A stretch of 22,920 bases of DNA from Thermoanaerobaculia bacterium (GTDB taxonomy: Bacteria; Acidobacteriota; Thermoanaerobaculia; Gp7-AA8): assembly GCA_023700825.1 (NCBI GenBank), contig JAMPYE010000007.1, forward strand, positions 1 through 22,920. Reading direction: 5' to 3'. Position 1 is the first letter of the stretch. Every line of letters begins with the position of its first letter. Shown piece by piece: positions 7,639 to 15,050 of the stretch. Made by a program: the position numbers and the translations under genes. Under the pieces are notes generated by a model. That model saw only the letters and a program-made list of their open reading frames with translations. It did not search any database and was not told the DNA's origin.

Positions 7639-10460
7639 GTCATCGAGGCGGATGCTCCACGATCCCGCCATACCGTCGCACTGCGACGCTCGCCATACTC
7701 GCTCTCGTCGTCGTCCTGGCCTGCGCGCTTACAGCCGGCGCTCAGGGAACCACGTCGACGATCAAGGGCAAAATCATGAACGAGGCCGGTGAGGCCGTCG
7801 CCGCGGCGGACATCGTCGCGACGAACGTCGCTACCGGATTCACCGCGGTGACGCAGTCGAAAGACGACGGCTCGTTCGTTCTCTCGGGCCTCAGCCCGGG
7901 CAGGTACACGATCCTGCTCGCGTCGCCTGCCTACGAGCAGAAGACCGACGAGCGCATCGTCCAGGTCGGACAGACGCTCGACCTGGTCTTCAAGATGGCC
8001 CCGTCGACGGTTCTCACCGAGGCGATCACCGTCGTCGGCAACACCTTCGTCGAGACGAAGACCTCGCAGATCTCCACCAACGTCTCCGAGCTCCAGATCG
8101 AGAGCCTTCCCCAGAACGACCGCAACTTCCTGAACTTCGCAGCGCTCGCCCCCGGCGTGCTCCTCGGCAACGACGAGCAGCGCAAGGAAATCAAGGCGGG
8201 CGCGCAGGGTTCCTCCTCGACCAACGTCTTCATCGACGGCGTCAGCTTCAAGAACGACGTCCTGCAGGGCGGTGTCGTCGGTCAGGACGCGAGCCGGGGC
8301 AACCCATTCCCACAGAACGCCGTGCAGGAGTTCAAGGTCATCACGCAGAACTACAGCGCTGAATACCAGAGGGCCTCGAGCGCGATCATCACCGCGGTCA
8401 CCAAGTCGGGCGGCAACGCTTTCACGGGTGACGCGTTCTGGTACTACCAGGACAAGGACCTCGTCTCCGAAAACCCGCTGAACGGCGCCGATCCCGAATA
8501 CAGCCGCGACCAGTTCGGCGTCAACTTCGGCGGTCCCATCATCCAGGACAAGCTCCACTTCTTCGTGTCGTACGAAGCGAACAACCAGGACCGCGAGGAA
8601 ACGGTCACCCTGGGCGGCGGCTTCCAGAACTACCCCGACCTGCGCGCGCAGATGGCGCAGTACGAGGGAACGTTCGTCTCTCCGTTCCGCTCCGACCTCG
8701 CGTTCGCGAAGATGAGCTATCAGCCCGACCCGAAGCAGATCCTCGACCTCAGCTACAACTACCGCGCCGAGACCGACATCCGCGGTTTCGGAGGTCAGAC
8801 GAGTCGTGAGGCCGCCGAGAACGCGCAAAACGACGTCTGGGGCCTCGTCCTCCGTCACCAGTTCACCGGAGCCGACTGGCTCAATCAGGCGTCGGTCAGC
8901 TACCAGGACTTCGCCTGGAACCCGGTGCCCCTCAATGCCGACCTTGTAGGCTTCGAGTATGAAGGGCTGATCCGCGTCGGCGGCCGCGACACCGAGCAGG
9001 ACATCGGCCAGACGCGCCTTTCGCTGCGGGACGACTTCACCTTCGCGACACTTGAGGCGGCGGGCACGCACACGCTTAAGACCGGCGTGATCCTGGAGTT
9101 CCTCGACTACAACGTCACGAAGTACTTCGAAGAGAACCCCCGCTATTTCTTCCGCTCCGACATCAGCGCGACGATTCCCTACAAGGCGCGCTACGGCCTC
9201 GGTGATCCCGACCTGTCGGCAAGCAACGAGGAGTACGGAATCTACATCCAGGACGACTGGTCTCCGACTTCCCGCCTGATCGTCAACCTCGGTCTCCGCT
9301 GGGACTACGAGACCAACATGTTCAACACCGACTACGTCACGCCCCAGGAAGTTCGCGACCGCCTGAGCGACGACTTCCCGTCGAACTACTTCACCGACGG
9401 CAACGACCGCAGCGCGAAGACCGACATGTTTCAGCCGCGCCTCGGCTTCTCCTACGACCTGACCGAGAGCGGAAAGACGGTCGTCTACGGCGGCGCGGGC
9501 CGGTATTACGATCGCGGCCTCTTCAACAACATCGTCGACGAGATGTTCAGGCTCCAGCACTCGGTCGGTGAGTTCTTTTTCTCCGAGGACGGGAATCCGA
9601 TCCCGCAGATCGGACAGCCGGCGGTAGCCTGGGATCCGAAGTACCTGACCGAGGAAGGGCTGCAGGAATTGCTGGCACTGGGGAAAACAGGCAAGCCCCA
9701 GGTCTTCCTCATCGAGAACGATACCGAGGTGCCGTATTCGGACCAGTGGAACATCGGCGTTCGCCACACGTTCGGCAACATCGTCGCCGGACTCAGCTAC
9801 GCGCAGATCCGAAGCAAGCACGGCTTCAGCTTCCTTTGGGGCAAAGGATTCTGCTGTCCCGAGATCGACCCGAACTACTCGGCCGTCCTGATTTCTTCAG
9901 ATGACATCGAGACCTGGTACGACGCGGTCTACCTGACGATCGACCGTCCCTACTCCTCGTCGTCGCGCTATGGCTACAACATCGCCTACACGTACGCCGA
10001 CGCCGAGCAGATCGGCGGCGATCTCTTCAGCCTCGACCTTCCGAAGATCTCCGACTGGCCCCGCTACGGCACTCCGGGAACACAGGACCATCGCATCGTC
10101 GCGAATGGCATCGTAGGACTTCCCTGGGACATGCGCGGGAGCACGATCATCCAGTACAGCTCCGGCGACAAATTCCGAATCCACGACTTCGCGAAGGGGT
10201 TCTGCACGGGATGCTACGTGCCGCGCACCGGAGAGGGTCCGAGCTGGACGACCTTCGACCTTCGCCTCGACAAAGACTTCAAGATCTCGACCGGCTACGT
10301 CGGCCTCTCGCTCGAGGCATTCAACGTCACGAACGAAGAGCGCTACGCCGGGTTCCAGGACTTCAATCCGCCCGAGGGGAATCCGAACCTCGGCAAGCCG
10401 ACATCGATCGTCGGCGGCTCGCAGCGCCGTTATCAGGTTGGTCTGAGATTCGGCTTCTGA
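7635..10460 (+). CDS. TonB-dependent outer-membrane receptor (Oar-like, carboxypeptidase-regulatory-like N-domain)
   Basis: A 941-residue outer-membrane receptor. A signal peptide covers about residues 1-36, ending AGA before QG. Residues about 38-125 form a carboxypeptidase-regulatory-like domain (STIKGKIMNEAGEAV, DGSFVLSGLSPGRYTILL). A plug domain follows (SLPQNDRNFLNFAALAPGV, SSSTNVFIDGVSF, NAVQEFKVITQNYSAEYQRAS), and the rest is a beta barrel ending YQVGLRFGF, with the terminal phenylalanine used for Bam-dependent insertion. No TonB box is obvious. It should import a ligand across the outer membrane with TonB energy. No SusD-like partner is present, unlike Bacteroidota systems. Its place between the LacI regulator and the glycoside hydrolases implies an oligosaccharide ligand. 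It is separated from the next gene by 165 bp holding a hairpin. Confidence 0.9.
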   Translation: MSHRGGCSTIPPYRRTATLAILALVVVLACALTAGAQGTTSTIKGKIMNEAGEAVAAADIVATNVATGFTAVTQSKDDGSFVLSGLSPGRYTILLASPAYEQKTDERIVQVGQTLDLVFKMAPSTVLTEAITVVGNTFVETKTSQISTNVSELQIESLPQNDRNFLNFAALAPGVLLGNDEQRKEIKAGAQGSSSTNVFIDGVSFKNDVLQGGVVGQDASRGNPFPQNAVQEFKVITQNYSAEYQRASSAIITAVTKSGGNAFTGDAFWYYQDKDLVSENPLNGADPEYSRDQFGVNFGGPIIQDKLHFFVSYEANNQDREETVTLGGGFQNYPDLRAQMAQYEGTFVSPFRSDLAFAKMSYQPDPKQILDLSYNYRAETDIRGFGGQTSREAAENAQNDVWGLVLRHQFTGADWLNQASVSYQDFAWNPVPLNADLVGFEYEGLIRVGGRDTEQDIGQTRLSLRDDFTFATLEAAGTHTLKTGVILEFLDYNVTKYFEENPRYFFRSDISATIPYKARYGLGDPDLSASNEEYGIYIQDDWSPTSRLIVNLGLRWDYETNMFNTDYVTPQEVRDRLSDDFPSNYFTDGNDRSAKTDMFQPRLGFSYDLTESGKTVVYGGAGRYYDRGLFNNIVDEMFRLQHSVGEFFFSEDGNPIPQIGQPAVAWDPKYLTEEGLQELLALGKTGKPQVFLIENDTEVPYSDQWNIGVRHTFGNIVAGLSYAQIRSKHGFSFLWGKGFCCPEIDPNYSAVLISSDDIETWYDAVYLTIDRPYSSSSRYGYNIAYTYADAEQIGGDLFSLDLPKISDWPRYGTPGTQDHRIVANGIVGLPWDMRGSTIIQYSSGDKFRIHDFAKGFCTGCYVPRTGEGPSWTTFDLRLDKDFKISTGYVGLSLEAFNVTNEERYAGFQDFNPPEGNPNLGKPTSIVGGSQRRYQVGLRFGF

Positions 10461-10468
10461 GCCTCACG

Positions 10469-10496
10469 GGCCCGGCGTCCTCACGGGCGCCGGGCC
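10469..10496 (+). terminator. GC-rich hairpin after the receptor gene, attenuator or mRNA-stability element
   Basis: A perfect 9-bp stem (GGCCCGGCG at 10469-10477 pairing with CGCCGGGCC at 10488-10496) with a 10-nt loop begins 8 bases after the receptor stop. No T tract follows, so it is not a classical intrinsic terminator. It could cause partial termination or protect the 3' end of a receptor mRNA segment, lowering expression of the downstream enzymes. This is the only wide junction in the operon. Confidence 0.45.
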
Positions 10497-10625
10497 TCGT
10501 GGCATGATGAACACGGGCAGTCATCCGGTTGCCGTTCGTCAGTCACGCGTTTCGACTGACTCGCTGTCCGTCCCGGGCCGGGAGCCGACACCCGCGTCGC
10601 TTCCCGGCTCCGATCGTGAGGTCAC

Positions 10626-12056
10626 ATGCGCCGTCCGTCACGTCTTCTCCCACTCGCTCTCGCCCTCTCGCTGCTCGCGTGTTCGACGACGAACTCGGAC
10701 AACGCCGCGCGAAGGCGCCCAATCCGACCGGTTGCAACGCCCCAGGTCGTTCACGAGCTGCAGGAGCGGACGTTCCAGTGGTTCTGGGACACGACGAACC
10801 CCGAGAACGGCCTCGTGCCCGACCGCTGGCCGACCCCGTCGTTCTCGAGCGTGGCCGCCGTCGGATACGGCCTAACAGCCCTCGGCATCGCCGCCGAGCG
10901 CGGATGGGTCACGCGGGATGAAGCCGCCTCACGCGTTCTGGCGACGCTCCGTTTCTTTCGGGATGCGCCGCAAGGCCCCGCGGCGAGCGGCGTGACGGGC
11001 TACAGGGGCTTCGTCTACCACTTCCTGGACATGAAGAGCGGCGAGCGGTTCGAGACGGTCGAGCTCTCGACGATCGACACCGCGCTCTTCCTCTCCGGCG
11101 CCCTGTTCTGCCAATCGTATTTCGATCGCGACAATGCCGCGGAAACGGAGATCCGCGCGATCGTCGAGGAGCTCTATCGGCGCGCCGAATGGGACTGGGC
11201 CGTCTTCCGCCCACCCTTCGTCTGCATGGCGTGGACCCCCGAGAACGGCTTCGGCACGCACGACTGGCGGGGCTACGACGAAGCGATGATCGTCTACATC
11301 CTCGCGCTCGGCTCGCCGACGCACCCGGTCGCGCCCGAGGCCTGGAGCGAGTGGACGACCACCTATCGCTGGATGTCGTACTACGGCTACGAACACGTCA
11401 ACTTTGCGCCGCTGTTCGGCCATCAGTACTCGCAGATGTTCGTCGACTTCCGCGGAATCCAGGACGAGTACATGCGCGGCAAGGGGATCGACTACTTCGA
11501 GAACGCCCGTCGCGCGACGCTCGCGCAGCGCGAGTACGCAATCGACAACCCGATGGAGTGGGAAGGTTACGGCGAGAACCTCTGGGGTCTCACCGCGTGC
11601 GACGGCCCGGTCGACGCCGAGCTCGACTACAAAGGAACGAAGCGCCGCTTCTTCACCTACGCCGCGCGCGGCGCCGCGGCGACCGAGGTCCGGGACGACG
11701 GTACGATCGCGCCAACCGCGGCCGCGTCGTCGATCGCGTTCGCTCCCGAGATTGCAATCCCGGCGATCGAGGAGATGACGACGACCTGGGGCCCGCTGAT
11801 CTACACGAGATACGGCTTCCTCGACTCGTTCAATCCGAGCTTCAAGTACTCGATCCCGGTCCGCCATGGTCACGTCGATCCCACCCTCGGCTGGGTCGAC
11901 GGCGACTACCTCGGAATCGACCAGGGCCCGATCGTGATCATGATCGAGAACCACAGGAGCGGCCTCGTCTGGAACACGCTGCGGAAGAACCCGCACATCG
12001 TTCGTGGACTTCGGCGTGCCGGGTTCACCGGGGGATGGCTCGACACCGCACCATGA
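10626..12056 (+). CDS. GH144-like glucanase lipoprotein (glycoamylase domain, putative endo-beta-1,2-glucanase)
   Basis: A 476-residue exported protein. The start MRRPSRLLPLALALSLLAC is a lipoprotein signal with the acylated cysteine at the end of LLAC. The mature part matches the glycoamylase-like domain (PF10091): LQERTFQWFWDTTNPENGL, GVTGYRGFVYHFLDM, VELSTIDTALFLSGAL (D151) and DWRGYDEAMIVYILALGSPTHPV (D218, E219). The fold is an (alpha/alpha)6 toroid. CAZy places characterised members in GH144, endo-beta-1,2-glucanases that release short sophoro-oligosaccharides, although databases often still call them glucoamylases. Acylation puts it in the periplasm or on the outer membrane. The ATG at 10626 follows a GTGAGG ribosome-binding site. 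The stop overlaps the solute-binding-protein start (ATGA). Substrate assignment comes from family recognition and is not proven. Confidence 0.82.
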   Translation: MRRPSRLLPLALALSLLACSTTNSDNAARRRPIRPVATPQVVHELQERTFQWFWDTTNPENGLVPDRWPTPSFSSVAAVGYGLTALGIAAERGWVTRDEAASRVLATLRFFRDAPQGPAASGVTGYRGFVYHFLDMKSGERFETVELSTIDTALFLSGALFCQSYFDRDNAAETEIRAIVEELYRRAEWDWAVFRPPFVCMAWTPENGFGTHDWRGYDEAMIVYILALGSPTHPVAPEAWSEWTTTYRWMSYYGYEHVNFAPLFGHQYSQMFVDFRGIQDEYMRGKGIDYFENARRATLAQREYAIDNPMEWEGYGENLWGLTACDGPVDAELDYKGTKRRFFTYAARGAAATEVRDDGTIAPTAAASSIAFAPEIAIPAIEEMTTTWGPLIYTRYGFLDSFNPSFKYSIPVRHGHVDPTLGWVDGDYLGIDQGPIVIMIENHRSGLVWNTLRKNPHIVRGLRRAGFTGGWLDTAP

Positions 12057-13327
12057 AGACGCACTTCGCCATCGCGCTTCTCGTGTGCGCCGCGCTCGTC
12101 GCGGCCTGCACGGGCTCGCATGCCCGCACCGAGATCCGCGTCGTCGAGTTCTGGGGCATGGGTCGCGAGGGTGAGGTCGTCGCCGAGCTCGTACCCGAGT
12201 TCGAGCGCCGTAACCCGGGCATTCGCGTCGCGGTGCAGCAGATTCCCTGGACTGCCGCGCATGAGAAGCTGCTCACGGCACATGTCGGCGGCTCGCTTCC
12301 CGACGTCGCGCAGATGGGGAACACCTGGGTCCCGGAGTTTCACGTCGTGGGAGCGCTGCAGGACCTGACCCCACTCGAGGCGGCGTCGGCCTCGACGAAT
12401 CGCGAGGATTTCTTCGACGGCATCTGGGAGACGAGCACGATCGACGGCCGTCTCTATGGCGTCCCGTGGTACGTCGATACCCGCGTCCTCTTCTATCGCA
12501 GCGACCTCCTTCGCGATGCGGGATTCGACGCGCCGCCGCGCTCCTGGAGCGAGTGGGTCCGCGTCTGCGCAGCGCTGAAGGCGAAGAGCGGCCGTGACGA
12601 CTTCCATCCGATGCTGCTCCCGACGAACGAGTGGCCGCAGCCGGTCGTGCTCGCCGTGAACCTCGGGGCTCCTCTCATCGCCGCCGACGCCACCGCGCAG
12701 TTCAGCGAACCGAAGTTCATCCAGGCGTTCACCTTCTATCTCGACTTCTTCCGCCGACGCGACGCTCCCGTGGTCGCCGGAAGCCAGATCGCGAATCTCT
12801 ACCAGCAGTTCGGCGAGGGGGAGTTCGCGATGCTCATCACCGGGCCGTGGAACGTCGGCGAGATGCGGCGCCGTCTTCCCGCCGAGATGCAGAGCCGGTG
12901 GACGACCGCGCCGATCCCCGCTCCCGACGGCACTCCCTGGCCCGGCCTCTCGATCGCGGGAGGCTCGAGCCTGGTCGTCTTCGAGAGATCGGAGCAGAAG
13001 GAAGCAGCGTGGAAGTTTATCGAGTTCCTCACGGAGCCCGAGCAGCAGGTGCGCTTCTACAAGCTGTCGGGCAACCTCCCCGCGCGCCGTTCCGCGTGGG
13101 ACGACCCCACGCTCAGACAGGACCGTGAGCTGGCCGCATTCCGCATCCAGCTCGACCATACCGTCGCGCTTCCCCGGATTCCCGAGTGGGAGCGTATCGC
13201 TACCGCGATCTTCGAGCAGGGCGAGCTCGCGGCGCGGGGCCAGTTCGACGCCGTCGAAGGGGCGCGCAGGCTCGACGTGCGCGTCGACGAGATGCTCGCC
13301 AAACGCCGATGGGTGCTCGCGCGATGA
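12053..13327 (+). CDS. ABC transporter extracellular solute-binding lipoprotein (family 1, sugar)
   Basis: A 424-residue carbohydrate-binding protein. The leader ends with lipobox LVAAC, so the mature protein is membrane-tethered. The fold signatures of family 1 (MalE-like) binding proteins are present: VVEFWGMG at the start of lobe 1, EFERRNPGIRVAVQQIPW, GSLPDVAQMGNTWVPEF, YGVPWYVDTRVLFYRSDLL and FGEGEFAMLITGPWNVGEM, ending with AAWKFIEFLTEPEQQ. It should capture oligosaccharides in the periplasm and deliver them to the two permeases encoded directly after it. Start and stop both lie in ATGA overlaps with neighbours, implying coupled translation. In Gram-negative bacteria such proteins are usually soluble, so the lipid anchor is noteworthy but not rare. 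The ligand is presumably the GH144 product. Confidence 0.9.
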   Translation: MKTHFAIALLVCAALVAACTGSHARTEIRVVEFWGMGREGEVVAELVPEFERRNPGIRVAVQQIPWTAAHEKLLTAHVGGSLPDVAQMGNTWVPEFHVVGALQDLTPLEAASASTNREDFFDGIWETSTIDGRLYGVPWYVDTRVLFYRSDLLRDAGFDAPPRSWSEWVRVCAALKAKSGRDDFHPMLLPTNEWPQPVVLAVNLGAPLIAADATAQFSEPKFIQAFTFYLDFFRRRDAPVVAGSQIANLYQQFGEGEFAMLITGPWNVGEMRRRLPAEMQSRWTTAPIPAPDGTPWPGLSIAGGSSLVVFERSEQKEAAWKFIEFLTEPEQQVRFYKLSGNLPARRSAWDDPTLRQDRELAAFRIQLDHTVALPRIPEWERIATAIFEQGELAARGQFDAVEGARRLDVRVDEMLAKRRWVLAR

Positions 13328-14226
13328 AAGTGCGCAGGCCGGCATTCGGAGCAGAAGCCCGCGCGGGCCTGGTTTTCCTCGTCCCCGCGATGACGCTGAT
13401 CTCCGTCTTCTTTGCGTTGCCGGTGATCGCGGGCTTCGTGCTGAGCCTGACCGACTTCGACATCTACTCCCTCGGAAGCGTGGCGAACACGCGCTTCGTC
13501 GGCACGGCGAACTACTCCGGGCTCGTCGACAACGCGGTGTTCTGGGCCTCGCTGCGGAACACGCTCTATTTCTCTCTGGTCGGCGGGCCGCTCACGATCG
13601 TGCTCGCCCTCGGCGCGGCGCTGCTGCTCAACGCGAAGCTCGCGCGCTTCAAACCGCTCTTCCGCACGATCTACTTCGCCCCGGTCGTCACGTCGATCGT
13701 CGCGGTCGCCGTCGTCTGGCGCTTTCTCTACCACCCGCGCGTCGGGCTGCTGAACCGCATGCTCGATCTCGTTGGAATCGAGGGAATCGACTGGCTCGGC
13801 GATCCGCACTGGGCAATGCCGTCGATCATCCTGCTCTCGATCTGGAAGAACTTCGGCTACTCCGCGATCATCTTTCTCGCCGGGCTCCAGAACGCCCCGG
13901 AGGAACTGTATGAGGCCGCGCAGATCGACGGAGCGGGACCGCTGAGGCAGTTCTGGAACATCACGCTTCCGGAGCTCGCGCCGACCTTCGCGTTCGTTAC
14001 GCTGATCACGGCGATCGGCTACTTCCAGATCTTCGCCGAGCCGTACGTCATGACGCCCGACGGCGGGCCGCTCAACAGCACGCTCACCATCGTCATGCTG
14101 ATGTACCGCGAAGGCTTCCGCTGGTGGAACATGGGCTTCGCCGCGGCGATCGCCTTCGTCCTCTTCGCGCTCGTCTTCGGCGCGACGATGCTTCGCGGCT
14201 TCTTCCGCAAGGGAGTCGCACGATGA
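13324..14226 (+). CDS. Sugar ABC transporter permease, MalF-type
   Basis: A 300-residue inner-membrane protein with six predicted helices; the first hydrophobic segment is GLVFLVPAMTLISVFFALPV. The cytoplasmic EAA loop that contacts the ATPase is clear: EELYEAAQIDGAGPLRQFW, beginning at residue 193, with the conserved glycine in place. The helix-end signature VIAGFVLSLTDFD and the downstream YVMTPDGGPLNSTL are usual in carbohydrate uptake family 1 (CUT1) permeases. The ATG at 13324 overlaps the preceding stop by 4 bp. It would form the channel with the next gene product. No ATP-binding subunit is encoded in the window, so a shared MsmK/MalK-like ATPase elsewhere must energise it. Confidence 0.93.
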   Translation: MKVRRPAFGAEARAGLVFLVPAMTLISVFFALPVIAGFVLSLTDFDIYSLGSVANTRFVGTANYSGLVDNAVFWASLRNTLYFSLVGGPLTIVLALGAALLLNAKLARFKPLFRTIYFAPVVTSIVAVAVVWRFLYHPRVGLLNRMLDLVGIEGIDWLGDPHWAMPSIILLSIWKNFGYSAIIFLAGLQNAPEELYEAAQIDGAGPLRQFWNITLPELAPTFAFVTLITAIGYFQIFAEPYVMTPDGGPLNSTLTIVMLMYREGFRWWNMGFAAAIAFVLFALVFGATMLRGFFRKGVAR

Positions 14227-15050
14227 ACCGGCGGAAGCTCGTCGCGTCGTCGATTCTCCACCTCGTCCTCGTCGCGGGTGCGGTGGCGACGGTGATCCCG
14301 CTCCTCTGGATGGTCTCCGCGTCGCTCATGCCCGCAGGCGAAGCGACGGCGTTCCCGCCGCGCGTGCTTCCGAGCAGGCCGACGCTGTCGAACTACGAAG
14401 CGCTCTTCGAGCGGCTCAACATCGGGCGCGCCTTTCTCAATAGCGCGATCGTCGCCGTGATCTCCACGCTCTGCTCGCTCCTCTTCAACTCGATGGCGGG
14501 CTACGCCTTCGCGAAGCTCCGCTTCAGGGGGCGTGACCGCCTCTTCCGCTTCCTCGTCGGCTCGCTCGCGATTCCGGCACAGGTCGCGATGCTGCCGTTG
14601 TTTCTGCTCCTCAAGTCGATGGGCCTCGTGAATACCTACCTCGGGGTGATGATCCCGCTGATGGCGACGATCTACGGTGTCTTTCTCGTGCGGCAGTTCA
14701 TGCTTTCGATCCCCGACGAGCTCATCGCCGCCGCGCGCATCGACGGCGCGAGCGAGTGGCAGATCTACTGGCGCGTGATCATGCCGGTCGCGCGCCCCGT
14801 GCTCGCCACGCTCGCGATCTTCACCTTCATGTCGGCCTGGAACGACTTCATGTGGCCGCTGGTAATCCTCACGAGCGACGAAAAGTACACGCTGCCGGTC
14901 GCGATCGCCAACCTCGTTGGCGAGCACGCGCAGGACATCGAGTTGATGATGGCGTCGTCGGTCCTAACCGTGATCCCGGTGCTCGTCCTCTTTTTCGTCC
15001 TGCAGAAGCAGTACATCGCCGGCCTGATGTCGGGGAGCCTCAAGGGATGA
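14223..15050 (+). CDS. Sugar ABC transporter permease, MalG-type
   Basis: A 275-residue inner-membrane permease of CUT1 type with six predicted helices. The first is LHLVLVAGAVATVIPLLWMV. The EAA loop DELIAAARIDGASEWQIYW begins at residue 165 and contains the conserved glycine. SMAGYAFAKLRFRGRD and FTFMSAWNDFMWPL are hallmarks of MalG-like subunits, and the C-terminus QYIAGLMSGSLKG is typical. The ATG at 14223 overlaps the preceding permease stop and is served by GGGAG at 14211-14215, seven bases upstream. Its own stop overlaps the next ATG (15047). Together with the preceding permease and binding protein it forms an oligosaccharide importer lacking only the ATPase. Confidence 0.93.
   Translation: MNRRKLVASSILHLVLVAGAVATVIPLLWMVSASLMPAGEATAFPPRVLPSRPTLSNYEALFERLNIGRAFLNSAIVAVISTLCSLLFNSMAGYAFAKLRFRGRDRLFRFLVGSLAIPAQVAMLPLFLLLKSMGLVNTYLGVMIPLMATIYGVFLVRQFMLSIPDELIAAARIDGASEWQIYWRVIMPVARPVLATLAIFTFMSAWNDFMWPLVILTSDEKYTLPVAIANLVGEHAQDIELMMASSVLTVIPVLVLFFVLQKQYIAGLMSGSLKG

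Noticed and set aside
7491..9821. Long minus-strand open frame (776 codons) opposite the TonB-dependent receptor
   Set aside because: It is the antisense shadow of the receptor: low-complexity V/D/R-rich composition, no recognisable domain, and the plus strand has clear signal peptide, plug and barrel signatures.
14756..15046. Extension of the multidomain gene into the MalG-type permease
   Set aside because: The permease frame is clearly coding there; the ATG at 15047 with GGGGAG nine bases upstream and a 4-bp overlap is the natural start.
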